Position numbers and translations under genes: made by a program | In this document: positions 1-7,981 of the stretch, piece by piece | Numbering within the stretch: the first letter of the stretch is position 1 | Layout: each line of letters starts with the position of its first letter | Origin: Pseudolabrys taiwanensis | GTDB lineage: Bacteria; Pseudomonadota; Alphaproteobacteria; Rhizobiales; Xanthobacteraceae | Direction: 5' to 3' | Assembly (NCBI RefSeq): GCF_003367395.1 | Contig: NZ_CP031417.1 | Span: 4,030,001 to 4,094,000 of the forward strand | Length of the DNA: 64,000 nt | The notes under the pieces: model-generated | What the model was told of the DNA's origin: nothing | What the model saw: the letters and a program-made list of their open reading frames with translations, nothing else | Database searches by the model: none

Positions 1-333
1 GACGATGGCGATCGGCACTTCATGCAGACCGGCGCGCTGTGCGGCGCGCCAGCGCCGCTCGCCGGCGATGATCTCGTAAGAGTCGCGCTCGTTCGGCACT
101 TCGCGCACGACGATCGGCTGGATGATGCCGCGCTCCTTGATCGAGTCGGAAAGCTCGGCGAGTTCCGCCTCGGTGAATGTGCGGCGCGGGTTGCGCGGGT
201 TCGGCTTGAGCGTCTCGATGGGGGCTCGACGCGGCTTGCGCGAGGCCTCAGGCGTCGCAGCGGTGTTCGATTCCTCGCCGACGTCACCGATCAGCGCCGC
301 GAGACCGCGCCCCAATCGTGAATGATCCGCCAT
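1..333 (-). CDS. parB: Chromosome partitioning protein ParB (N-terminal part)
   Basis: ParB binds parS centromere sites, spreads as a CTP-dependent clamp and works with ParA to segregate the origin region. The window holds the first 111 codons; the gene runs off the left edge. The translation begins MADHSRLGRGLAALIGD, the usual alphaproteobacterial N-terminus that contacts ParA. It continues into the ParB/Srx domain with PNPRNPRR, GIIQPIVVR and the GERRWRAAQ box that forms the CTP-binding pocket. The ATG is at 331-333. parA lies upstream on the same strand, separated by 269 bp that carry a repeat and two perfect hairpins, so the two genes may not be equally expressed. Confidence 0.95.
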   Translation of the reverse strand, partial: MADHSRLGRGLAALIGDVGEESNTAATPEASRKPRRAPIETLKPNPRNPRRTFTEAELAELSDSIKERGIIQPIVVREVPNERDSYEIIAGERRWRAAQRAGLHEVPIAIV

Positions 334-416
334 GGCCGCCGCTCCTGGTCTGCCCGACACGCTACTTTCCTTTTTTCGTTGACGCTATCACGGAGCGTTG
401 CGCTGCTCTCTTCTTC

Positions 417-602
417 ATCCCTCCCCTGAAAGGGGAGGGTCGATCCGAGCAAAGCGAGGATCGGGGTGGGGCTTACTCTCGTTGCGAAGCGACCTCACCC
501 GGCTCGCTGCGCTCGCCACCCTCCCCGCGCCGAAGTCGGATGTTTCCGACTTCGGCCACTTTAATTCCGAACTCGGGTAAACCCGAGTTCGGTGGGGAGG
601 GA
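417..602. repeat. Intergenic palindromic repeat, family B, with two perfect hairpins
   Basis: The element opens with CCCTCCCCTGAAAGGGGAGGG and closes with a CGCCACCCTCCCC-type arm, as in the copies at 14061, 24452 and 56153. Inside it are two perfect stem-loops: arms 529-540/545-556 (12 bp, loop TGTT) and arms 567-577/582-592 (11 bp, loop TAAA). They lie directly behind the parA stop codon. They have no T-tract, so they are not classic terminators, but they could slow transcription or protect the parA 3' end. Confidence 0.8.
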
Positions 603-1490
603 TTAGCCCGCGGCCTTCATCGCGCGCTCGCGCTGGATGATCTCGGTGGCGAGCCGCAAGTAAGCTTCGCTGCCGACGCATTTGAGGTCGTACACCAGCA
701 CCGGCTTACCGTAGGACGGCGCCTCCGAGATGCGCACGTTGCGTGGGATCACAGTCTCGTAGACCTGCTTGCCCATGAACTGGCGGACGTCGGCCACGAC
801 CTGGTTGGCAAGGTTGTTGCGCGAGTCGAACATCGTCATGACGATGCCGTGGATCGACAGGTTCGGATTGAGGTTCTTCTTCACCTCGTCGACCGTCTTC
901 AAAAGCTGCGACAGGCCTTCCAGCGCGAAGAACTCGCACTGCATCGGCACCAGGATCGAATTGGCCGCGGCCATCGCGTTGACGGTGATGAGGTTGAGTG
1001 ACGGTGGGCAGTCCACCAGCACGTAGGTGAAGTTGAAGGCCGGCGTGCCGTTGTTGATGTTGTGAAGCGCGGTGCGCAGGCGGAAAGCGCGGTCGCGCTC
1101 GCGCCCGATCTCGAGCTCGAGGCCCGAGAGGTCCATGGTCGACGGCGCGAGGTGAAGCTGCGGCACGGCGGTCGGGATCACGGCATCGCGCATCGGGGCG
1201 TGGCCGGTGAGCACGTCGTAGGTCGAGGTGCGGCGCTGCTTGCGCTCGATGCCGAGGCCGGTCGAGGCGTTACCCTGCGGGTCGAGATCGACGATCAGCA
1301 CGTGTTCGCCGATGGCGGCGAGCGCGGTGCCGAGGTTGATGGCCGTGGTGGTCTTGCCGACGCCGCCCTTCTGGTTGGCGATGGCGATCACGCGCGGCGC
1401 GCTGGCAGGCGCCGTGGCCACGGGCTTGGTGAAGGGCACGACCTGCGGTTCGGCGGGCGCTGCTTCGGGCGGATCGATCGTGTCGGTCAT
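603..1490 (-). CDS. parA: Chromosome partitioning ATPase ParA
   Basis: ParA-type Walker ATPase (295 aa) that forms a DNA-bound gradient on the nucleoid and pulls ParB-parS complexes. A deviant Walker A motif (NQKGGVGKTTT) stands near residue 45, followed by DLDPQGNAST and the switch region around LVDCPPSL. The first 40 or so residues are a low-complexity Pro/Ala-rich tail, common in Rhizobiales. The start chosen is the ATG of MTDTIDPP at 1488-1490; an upstream in-frame start would add about 20 residues with no family likeness. rsmG lies upstream across a repeat-filled 164-bp gap, and parB is downstream on the same strand. Confidence 0.96.
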   Translation of the reverse strand: MTDTIDPPEAAPAEPQVVPFTKPVATAPASAPRVIAIANQKGGVGKTTTAINLGTALAAIGEHVLIVDLDPQGNASTGLGIERKQRRTSTYDVLTGHAPMRDAVIPTAVPQLHLAPSTMDLSGLELEIGRERDRAFRLRTALHNINNGTPAFNFTYVLVDCPPSLNLITVNAMAAANSILVPMQCEFFALEGLSQLLKTVDEVKKNLNPNLSIHGIVMTMFDSRNNLANQVVADVRQFMGKQVYETVIPRNVRISEAPSYGKPVLVYDLKCVGSEAYLRLATEIIQRERAMKAAG

Positions 1491-1552
1491 TGGCTTAGTC
1501 CTCGGCTTTCCACCGTGTTGGCTCTCTGTGTGCCTGCCGGCGCCCCACACTC

Positions 1553-1643
1553 CGTTCGTTCCCGCGCAAGCGGGAACCCAGGGTCACACAGCACAGCCTC
1601 TCCGCTTCTGGCCCTGGGTCCCCGCTTGCGCGGGGACGAACGG
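1553..1643. repeat. Intergenic palindromic repeat, family A
   Basis: Two hairpins, CGTTCCCGCGCAAGCGGGAAC and GTCCCCGCTTGCGCGGGGAC, face each other and share the inner words ACCCAGG/CCCTGGGT, so the whole unit is itself an imperfect inverted repeat. The same layout recurs at 18769, 27719, 28086, 37996, 41533, 49239 and 56720. It fills most of the rsmG-parA gap. Confidence 0.8.
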
Positions 1644-1654
1644 CCTCAATTCTC

Positions 1655-2320
1655 TCAAGCCTGCCGCCGCGACAGCCCCCGGACCACCACGATACAGCCT
1701 TCGGGACTCGTCTTGCTGGGCACCTTCTCAACCGCAAGTGTCCAATATTTAGCGGCTTCGGTCAATTCGGCATCTACATCTTGTCCCTTCGGGAACAGGC
1801 CGATGGCGCCGCGTTCAATCAGGGGATGCGCTTGATCGCACAACAGTTTCAGCGGCGCCAAGGCCCGGGCGGTGACCACATCGACCCTATCCCCAAAGCT
1901 ATCCCCAGTATCCTCGATTCGCTTGGCGTGTACGATCGCGGGCACGCCGGTGACGCGGATAGCCTCGCGCAAAAACGCGGCTTTTTTTCCGTTGCTCTCC
2001 ACCATGTGCACCATGGCCCCGGGCCGTTCGGCGAGCGCGCAGGCGAGCGGCAGCGCCGGAAAGCCGCCGCCGGAGCCGAAGTCGACCCAGATTTTGGCGT
2101 TGGCGGGTGCCAAATCCAAAAGCTGAAGTGAATCAGCAACATGCCGCACCCAAAGGTGCAGCATAGTTGCAGGTGAAATTAAATTTGTTGCGGCCTGCCA
2201 CTGCAGCAAAAGCGCGACGAACTTATCCAGCCGTACGGCTGTTTCCGGTGAAACCGGCGTCAGCGCCAGCGCTCTCGCTCTGTCGGCGGCAAGGTCCGGC
2301 GCCGCGGCTTTCTTGCTCAC
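1655..2320 (-). CDS. rsmG: 16S rRNA (guanine527-N7)-methyltransferase RsmG
   Basis: RsmG (GidB) methylates N7 of G527 in 16S rRNA using S-adenosylmethionine. The 221-residue length is normal. The SAM-binding loop WVDFGSGGGFPALPLA is near residue 75, with the family words TNLIS and HVADSLQLL before it and the ESNGKKAAFLREA helix after it. The start is GTG (2318-2320), only 10 bp behind the mnmG stop codon, so the two genes should be cotranscribed. Gene order mnmG-rsmG-parA-parB is typical of Alphaproteobacteria. Confidence 0.95.
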   Translation of the reverse strand: MSKKAAAPDLAADRARALALTPVSPETAVRLDKFVALLLQWQAATNLISPATMLHLWVRHVADSLQLLDLAPANAKIWVDFGSGGGFPALPLACALAERPGAMVHMVESNGKKAAFLREAIRVTGVPAIVHAKRIEDTGDSFGDRVDVVTARALAPLKLLCDQAHPLIERGAIGLFPKGQDVDAELTEAAKYWTLAVEKVPSKTSPEGCIVVVRGLSRRQA

Positions 2321-2330
2321 GCGCGCTTAC

Positions 2331-4202
2331 TCACGCGCTCTTCGCCGGCTTGCCGCGGCCGCGCTTCACATGGGCGACCAGCAGCGTCAGCGCCGCCGGG
2401 GTCACGCCGTCGATCTTCGCCGCATGACCGATGGTGCGCGGTTTTTGCGCCGCAAGCTTTTGCTTCACCTCGTTCGACAGCCCGGGCAGCGCGGCGTAGT
2501 CGAGATCGTCCGGCAGCGTGAAGGACTCATCGCGGCGATACGCGGCGACGTCCGCGGCCTGGCGCGAGAGATAGACATCGTACTTGGCGTCGATCTCAAT
2601 CTGCTCGGCGATGTTCGGCGCGAGCGCGCCAAGCTGCGGCCAGATCTTCGCGAGATCGGCGATGGCGATCGTCGGATACGACAGCAGCTCGAACGCGGTG
2701 CGGCGCTGGCCGTCTTTGTTGAGCGCCAGACCATGTTGCTCGGCTTCGCGCGGCGTGAGCGACACCGACTTCGCGAACGCGCGCGCGTCGTTCAATGCAC
2801 GACTCTTTGCCTCATGGAATCGCGTGCGTGCAGCACCGACGCAGCCGATGGCGATGCCTTTGTCGGTCAAACGTTGATCGGCATTGTCGGCGCGGAGCTG
2901 TAAGCGATACTCGGCGCGCGACGTGAACATGCGATAGGGCTCGCTGACGCCGCGCGTCGTGAGATCGTCGACCATCACGCCGATATAGGCTTCGGCGCGA
3001 TCGAAGGTGATCGCATCGCTGTTGCCGGCGAGCGCCGCTGCATTGAGACCCGCAAGTAGTCCTTGCGCGGCGGCCTCTTCGTAGCCGGTCGTGCCGTTGA
3101 TCTGACCGGCGAGGAAAAGGCCCGTCAGACGCTTGGTTTCGAGCGTCGGCTTCAACTCGCGCGGATCGACGCAATCATATTCGATGGCGTAGCCGGGACG
3201 GATGAACTGCGCGCGCTCGAGGCCGGGGATCGTCGCGACAAGCGCGTGCTGCACGTCTTCCGGCAATGATGTCGAGATGCCGTTCGGATAGACGGTGTGA
3301 TCCTCCAAGCCTTCCGGCTCGAGGAAGATCTGATGGCCGTCGCGCTCGCCGAATTTGACGATCTTGTCTTCGATCGACGGGCAGTAGCGCGGCCCCCTGC
3401 TCGCGATCTGGCCCGAATACATCGGCGAGCGATGCACGTTGTCGCGAATGATCGCATGCGTCGCGGCGACCGTGCGCGTGATGCCGCATTCGATCTGAGG
3501 ATTGGTGATGCGTTGCGTGAGCATCGAGAACGGCTCGGCCGGATCGTCGCCGGGCTGCATCTCGATGCTTTGCCAATCGATGGTGCGGCCATCGAGGCGC
3601 GGCGGCGTGCCGGTCTTCAAACGCCCCAAGGCAAAGCCGGCGCGTTCGAGGGTCTTCGATAGGCCAATGGCCGGCTCTTCGCCGACCCGGCCGGCGGGAA
3701 TCTGCTTCTCGCCGATATGAATGAGGCCGCGCAGGAAGGTGCCCGTCGTTAAAACGACGGCGCCGGTGGCGATCTCGCGGCCATCCTTGAAGATGACTCC
3801 ACAGACGCGGCCATCTTTGACGATGAGATCGTCGGCCTCGGCCTCGATGATGGTGAGGTTGGGAGTGGCGCGCAGCTCCCGCTGCATGGCCTGCGCATAG
3901 AGCTTGCGGTCGGCCTGCGTCCGCGGGCCGCGCACGGCGGGGCCTTTGCGGCGATTGAGGACGCGGAATTGGATGCCGCCGGCGTCGGCCACGCGGCCCA
4001 TGAGGCCGTCAAGCGCATCGATTTCGCGGACCAGATGGCCCTTCCCCAACCCGCCGATGGCCGGATTGCAGGACATCGCGCCGATCGTCGCGAACTGATG
4101 CGTCACCAACGCAGCCGTTGCACCCGTGCGAGCCGACGCAGCCGCCGCTTCGCAGCCTGCGTGGCCGCCGCCAATCACGACAACGTCGAAGCGCGCATCC
4201 AT
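2331..4202 (-). CDS. mnmG: tRNA uridine-5-carboxymethylaminomethyl synthesis enzyme MnmG
   Basis: MnmG (GidA), 623 aa, is the FAD-dependent partner of MnmE; the pair installs the cmnm5 group on wobble uridine 34 of certain tRNAs. The Rossmann motif [13 protein letters not shown] is at residues 8-20, and the family signature [12 protein letters not shown] lies near residue 270. A second family signature, including [16 protein letters not shown], is near residue 370. Full length. The ATG at 4200-4202 is about 100 bp from the nearer parS site, so the mnmG promoter region contains or abuts a ParB-binding site. Confidence 0.97.
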   Translation of the reverse strand: MDARFDVVVIGGGHAGCEAAAASARTGATAALVTHQFATIGAMSCNPAIGGLGKGHLVREIDALDGLMGRVADAGGIQFRVLNRRKGPAVRGPRTQADRKLYAQAMQRELRATPNLTIIEAEADDLIVKDGRVCGVIFKDGREIATGAVVLTTGTFLRGLIHIGEKQIPAGRVGEEPAIGLSKTLERAGFALGRLKTGTPPRLDGRTIDWQSIEMQPGDDPAEPFSMLTQRITNPQIECGITRTVAATHAIIRDNVHRSPMYSGQIASRGPRYCPSIEDKIVKFGERDGHQIFLEPEGLEDHTVYPNGISTSLPEDVQHALVATIPGLERAQFIRPGYAIEYDCVDPRELKPTLETKRLTGLFLAGQINGTTGYEEAAAQGLLAGLNAAALAGNSDAITFDRAEAYIGVMVDDLTTRGVSEPYRMFTSRAEYRLQLRADNADQRLTDKGIAIGCVGAARTRFHEAKSRALNDARAFAKSVSLTPREAEQHGLALNKDGQRRTAFELLSYPTIAIADLAKIWPQLGALAPNIAEQIEIDAKYDVYLSRQAADVAAYRRDESFTLPDDLDYAALPGLSNEVKQKLAAQKPRTIGHAAKIDGVTPAALTLLVAHVKRGRGKPAKSA

Positions 4203-4300
4203 CGGGGGTGTCCTTGAATGCGGCGCTTTTAGCCGAGGATTGGCGGAGGGTCTACAGGCTCGACGCCATTCGGCGGGCCGTGGCGGGACGTCGGCGTGAG

Positions 4301-4316
4301 TGTTTCACGTGAAACA
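4301..4316. other. parS centromere site 1
   Basis: TGTTTCACGTGAAACA, a perfect 16-bp palindrome that fits the near-universal bacterial parS consensus bound by ParB. It lies 98 bp upstream of the mnmG start codon. Confidence 0.95.
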
Positions 4317-5640
4317 TTCTCTTCGAACGGGCCCCCCCGTCGCCGATAGCCCGACGGCTCTGGCCAATAGAGGTGAACAGCCCGGACGGAATTGGCAGCC
4401 GTTCGAGGGCGCCCGCGCGTCAGCCGGTGGTGGCTCGGCTTTGGATGTGGCCGATGACGGCGGATGGCCGGCATAAGGGGGACGCAGACGCCGATGTCGG
4501 TCGCGGCCCGGGGCAAAGACGGCACCCGCCCAGGCCATCATTCGGCGATCGGTAAGGTGAGCCCACCCGAACGTCTGTAGGCGGCGAACTGTCCGGCCCC
4601 ACTATACCGTCTGGCTCCAATATGACGCCGAGATCCGTGGCAGGTGCCTGGCCTGGCAGCAGACGTTGGACTTCGGTCCGGCTCTGGGAGATGGCTCTCG
4701 ACTCCGACGGCTTTTCACCGGGCGCCTTCGGTCGCGGTGGATTGCAGGACGTCACCGCGTGGTGATCGAGCCTCGCCACCGGCGGCCGCAACGGGTCGAG
4801 GAGTATCCAGAGATGGGCCTGGAGGGGCGCCGCCGCATCTCTCTATAGCCAGCGCCTCTCTAGGAGTGAGACGGCGCGCCAGTCTCGCGCGGCGCCCTCT
4901 CCTAACCTGGGCGGCCTGCACCGCCCTCTCGTGTCGGTCTCGGTCTCGGCGTCGACCGATGGCGCTTCGGGGGAGACCGCGCACGGCGGTTGTCGTCTGA
5001 GCCGGGCGGTCCGCAAGTGCCCGTGCAAACGCTGCGGGTGGCAGGCCGGGGCCACTCGTTGGGGCCTTTGACAAAGAACTCGGCCCGCCGCCATGGGCGA
5101 CGTGAACGACTGTCAGAGCTTTCTAGGCGCAGCGCCGTTCCGGTAACGTTGGGTAGAGAGACGGTGGCCAAACCTCTCTGCTCGCGCTGGACCGCGGCTG
5201 GTTCAAATCACCCCGACCTGCGTGGGCATACTGGGCGCCTCGTCGCGTGACGGGCGGCCCGGTCGAGGTGAGCCTCCGGGCCGCCGCCGGAGGCCGGCCG
5301 AGAGACGCGAGCGGATTCGTTTCGCCGGAGTTGAGCGGCTCTTCCCTCGGCGTTGCGATAGCGGGGCCCCAGTGCGGAGGGATGTAGTTCGGCGACCGGC
5401 GCTCGGCCGTCTGGTAAAATGGTCGGCGACTTCGACCCGCCCTCGGTCGTAGCCCCGGTCACCCGGGTATCGGCGACCGGCGCTTCTCAACGACACGGAG
5501 GCAGTCACCTCGCCGAGCGTCAGGTCAGCCGCTGCCGAGTTGGAGCAGCCGCCTTTCGAAATTGGGACCGGTTCCCGGGCTGGCGGCCGACGTTGTGGCG
5601 CGGAACCGAGGCGCCGCTCCAAGGCGCCCGCCGTCCCCGA

Positions 5641-5656
5641 TGTTTCACGTGAAACA
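5641..5656. other. parS centromere site 2
   Basis: A second TGTTTCACGTGAAACA, identical in all 16 bases to the site at 4301 and exactly 1340 bp from it. It lies 16 bp beyond the stop codon of mnmE. Confidence 0.95.
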
Positions 5657-5672
5657 TCGGTATAGCCTCAGG

Positions 5673-7208
5673 CTATTTACCGATGCAGAAGTCGCGGAAG
5701 ATCACGTCCAGAATATCTTCGACATCGACGCGCCCAGTCAGCCGGCCGAGCGCCGCCGCAGCCGTTCGAAGCTCTTCGGCCAGAAGATCCTCCTGACCGG
5801 TCAGGGATAAGGCGCGCGTCAAGGCCTGGTAGACTTGGCTGAGCACCAGACGATGCCGCTCTCGCGTGATCAGGCCGGACTCGGTGCCGGCCAGAAACTT
5901 CGCGGTGAAGTCTGTCAACGCCCGAAGCAGCGCATCAACACCCTCGCCCGTGCCTGCCGAAATAATGAACTCATGTTCTATATTTTCAATAATCGGTTCA
6001 TTATTATGTAGTAACGATTGATTAACCACGTTTTTTAACGGTTCGTTAGATAATAAAACGGATTCATTATTAAGATTAGTGATGAATCCAAAATCATTCC
6101 TTTTGAAGTGACCCAAAAGGTCGGCCTTATTGTGCACCCGCCAGCTGATCGGCCCGTTTTGACCCGCCCCCGGGCCGGCCGAGGCAGCACCAGCCGCACC
6201 ACCCGGCCTGAACGGCACGCCATCGCCGCGCTGAACCATCGTCGTATTGCCCGGGCCGCCCTCCCCGGCCTGCGGCCCGCCAGCGTCCTCGACCCACAGC
6301 ACAAGGTCGGCACCCGCGGCGCGGTCCTGCGCCCGGCGCACGCCTTCCATCTCCACCGGGTCATCGGTCTCGCGAATCCCGGCGGTGTCGAGCAGCGTCA
6401 CCGGCCAGCCGTCGAGATCGAGATGCACCTCGATCACATCGCGCGTGGTCCCCGCATAGGGCGAGACGATCGCCGCCTCGCGCCGCGCGATGCGGTTGAG
6501 CAGCGTCGACTTGCCGGCGTTGGGCGGCCCGGCAATGGCCACCACCAGCCCCTCGCGCAGGCGCTCACCGCGCGTGCCGTCGTTGAGCGCCCCGCCAATC
6601 TCCGCCGCGAGCGTCCGCGCGATCTCGAGCGCGGGCCGCACCAGATCCTCCGGCACATCGCCCTCGTCGGAAAAATCGATGCGCGCCTCAACCAGCGCCA
6701 GCGCCTGGATCAACCGCTCGCGCCAAGTCTCGGCGCGCCGCCCGAGCGCTCCCTTCATTTGCCGGAACGCCTGCCGCCGCTGTGCTTCGGTCTCGGCGCC
6801 GACCAGGTCGGCGAGCCCTTCGACCGCGGTGAGGTCGAGCTTGCCGTTCTCGAAAGCGCGGCGCGTGAACTCGCCCGCCTCCGCCGGACGCAGCCCCTCG
6901 ATCTTGCCGAGCGCGGCGAGCGTCGCGGCGACGACAGCGCGGCCGCCGTGGAGCTGCAGCTCGGCGACGTGCTCCCCGGTCTCGCTGTTCGGTCCGGGAA
7001 ACCACAGCGCCAGCGCCTCGTCGATTATCTCGCCCGATTGCGGGTCGCGCACGCGTGCGAGCCCGGCCTTGCGCGGTTCGGGCGTTTTGACGCCCAGCGC
7101 CGTCAGCGCGTCGCCCGCGCGTGGGCCGGAGATCCGAATGACGGCGATCGCCGCGGGCACGCGTCCGGAGGACAGGGCGAAGATGGTGGGGCGGAGATCA
7201 TCTGACAT
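5673..7208 (-). CDS. mnmE: tRNA modification GTPase MnmE, with an unusual G-domain insertion
   Basis: MnmE (TrmE) is the GTPase partner of MnmG. Visible parts are the N-terminal formyl-THF-binding domain, the helical domain, G1 [10 protein letters not shown]2 GTTRD, G3 DTAG, G4 NKAD (N360), G5 SAG (S417) and the C-terminal CIGK whose Cys is needed for modification. The protein has 511 residues, roughly 60 more than usual. The surplus is a Gly/Ala/Pro-rich stretch before G4 and an Asn-rich, AT-rich stretch between G4 and G5. The start chosen is MSDDLRP at 7206-7208. All GTPase and catalytic motifs are intact, so it is probably functional. Confidence 0.93.
   Translation of the reverse strand: MSDDLRPTIFALSSGRVPAAIAVIRISGPRAGDALTALGVKTPEPRKAGLARVRDPQSGEIIDEALALWFPGPNSETGEHVAELQLHGGRAVVAATLAALGKIEGLRPAEAGEFTRRAFENGKLDLTAVEGLADLVGAETEAQRRQAFRQMKGALGRRAETWRERLIQALALVEARIDFSDEGDVPEDLVRPALEIARTLAAEIGGALNDGTRGERLREGLVVAIAGPPNAGKSTLLNRIARREAAIVSPYAGTTRDVIEVHLDLDGWPVTLLDTAGIRETDDPVEMEGVRRAQDRAAGADLVLWVEDAGGPQAGEGGPGNTTMVQRGDGVPFRPGGAAGAASAGPGAGQNGPISWRVHNKADLLGHFKRNDFGFITNLNNESVLLSNEPLKNVVNQSLLHNNEPIIENIEHEFIISAGTGEGVDALLRALTDFTAKFLAGTESGLITRERHRLVLSQVYQALTRALSLTGQEDLLAEELRTAAAALGRLTGRVDVEDILDVIFRDFCIGK
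5961..6104 (-). repeat. AT-rich in-frame insert inside mnmE
   Basis: By hand count 38 of the 140 bases from 5961 to 6100 are G or C (27%), against a strongly GC-rich surround. It contains the perfect inverted repeat AATAATGAAC (5961-5970)/GTTCATTATT (5996-6005) and a further direct copy ATTCATTATT at 6062-6071. On the coding strand it yields repeated NNES/SNEP/NNEP words. The reading frame stays open throughout and continues into the G5 motif. Confidence 0.75.
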
Positions 7209-7429
7209 CGTGACGCACCGAAGCGCCGGGGAGGGGGGCAGGTCAAGAACCAAGCCGCGTCGTTATCGCGCCGGGTAAAGGTTACCTCGCGGAACAGCGC
7301 TACGACGACGGTTCCTCGTGGACTTATTTGACTCTGCTCAATACACGTCTGTGCGGGGATGCCGATAACGGCGCGGGGAGCGGTCGGCTGGGCAGCGTTC
7401 ATGGGGAACGTTGGCAGCGACGAGATGAC

Positions 7430-7654
7430 ATGACTGGATTTCTGAGCCTTACAAAGTGGTGCCCGGTCTGCGGGGATGCGATGGTGCGTGTTGCGAGCGA
7501 CGGCTCGGCCACGATGCACCGCTGCCGCTCCTGCAAGACCGAAACGGCGAAGCCCATGTCGCATAAGCGGAAACGTTCTCGCGAGTCGCACATTCGCCGC
7601 TGCGGCCGCGTGCTGCGTACCGGGTCCAATCGAACGCTCGTTTCGCCCCACTGA
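7430..7654 (+). CDS. Small zinc-ribbon protein, function unknown
   Basis: A 74-residue product, MTGFLSLTKWCPVCGDAM..., with two CxxC knuckles: CPVC near residue 11 and CRSC near residue 32. The rest is a basic tail rich in Lys, Arg and Ser. This resembles short Rhizobiales zinc-ribbon proteins of the form CPxCG-M-...-xCxxC. An upstream in-frame ATG at 7328 would add 34 residues with no pattern, so the ATG at 7430 is preferred. It stands alone between mnmE (divergent) and the MCE gene (convergent). The pattern supports metal binding; nothing supports a specific role. Confidence 0.5.
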   Translation: MTGFLSLTKWCPVCGDAMVRVASDGSATMHRCRSCKTETAKPMSHKRKRSRESHIRRCGRVLRTGSNRTLVSPH

Positions 7655-7981
7655 TGCGGGCTGAGATCGGCCGACGCACTGCCGATCGATCATTGCGAGC
7701 GAAATATCTTTCCGAGTGTGCCCGCCCGCCTGCAGGTGAGCTGTCGTGTGCGGGCGATTTTGCGAACCAGGCTAAGCCTTTTCCGACATCCTGAGATGTG
7801 ACCGCATTTGCGCGAGCCTCGAAGGGTGAGCGGCGCAAAGTGCTGGAGCCGTCGCCCACCGATCTCGGGTTTACCCGCGCTCGGATCGATAACGCGCAAG
7901 TCGGCCATCGCCAACTTGCGCTGGCTTGCGACGCGAGCGCCTTGGCATGACGGCACGGAGGCCGGAAATAACGCCCGCCGC
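7655..7981. other. Intergenic, partial family C repeat
   Basis: A convergent gap of 327 bp. The part at about 7785-7830 (CATCCTGAGATG ... GAGCCTCGAAGG) resembles a decayed copy of the family C repeat seen at 28891. Nothing else recognisable; no terminator with a T-tract was seen. Confidence 0.5.

Larger units (their letters stand above)
4203..5672. other. Gene-free block between mnmG and mnmE, carrying two parS sites
   Basis: About 1.47 kb without a convincing gene. Every reading frame here gives only short, mutually overlapping, Arg/Pro-rich frames of 139 codons or fewer, with no recognisable domain and no good ribosome-binding site. Identical parS palindromes stand at 4301 and 5641. A 15-bp direct repeat TCGGCGACCGGCGCT occurs at 5389-5403 and 5470-5484. 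I saw no DnaA-box cluster and no AT-rich unwinding stretch inside it. Possible roles are a ParB/SMC loading zone, part of the origin region, or an unrecognised structured RNA. Confidence 0.75.

Noticed and set aside
4229..5622. Short frames of 60-139 codons in the parS block
   Set aside because: They overlap one another in several frames, are Arg/Pro-rich, lack ribosome-binding sites and show no domain.
4203..5672. The parS block as the replication origin itself
   Set aside because: No DnaA-box cluster (TTATCCACA-like) or AT-rich unwinding tract was found by eye. It remains possible that the origin lies nearby outside the window.
6108..7205. A 365-codon frame on the plus strand opposite mnmE
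   Set aside because: Antisense to intact MnmE motifs; composition typical of a shadow frame.
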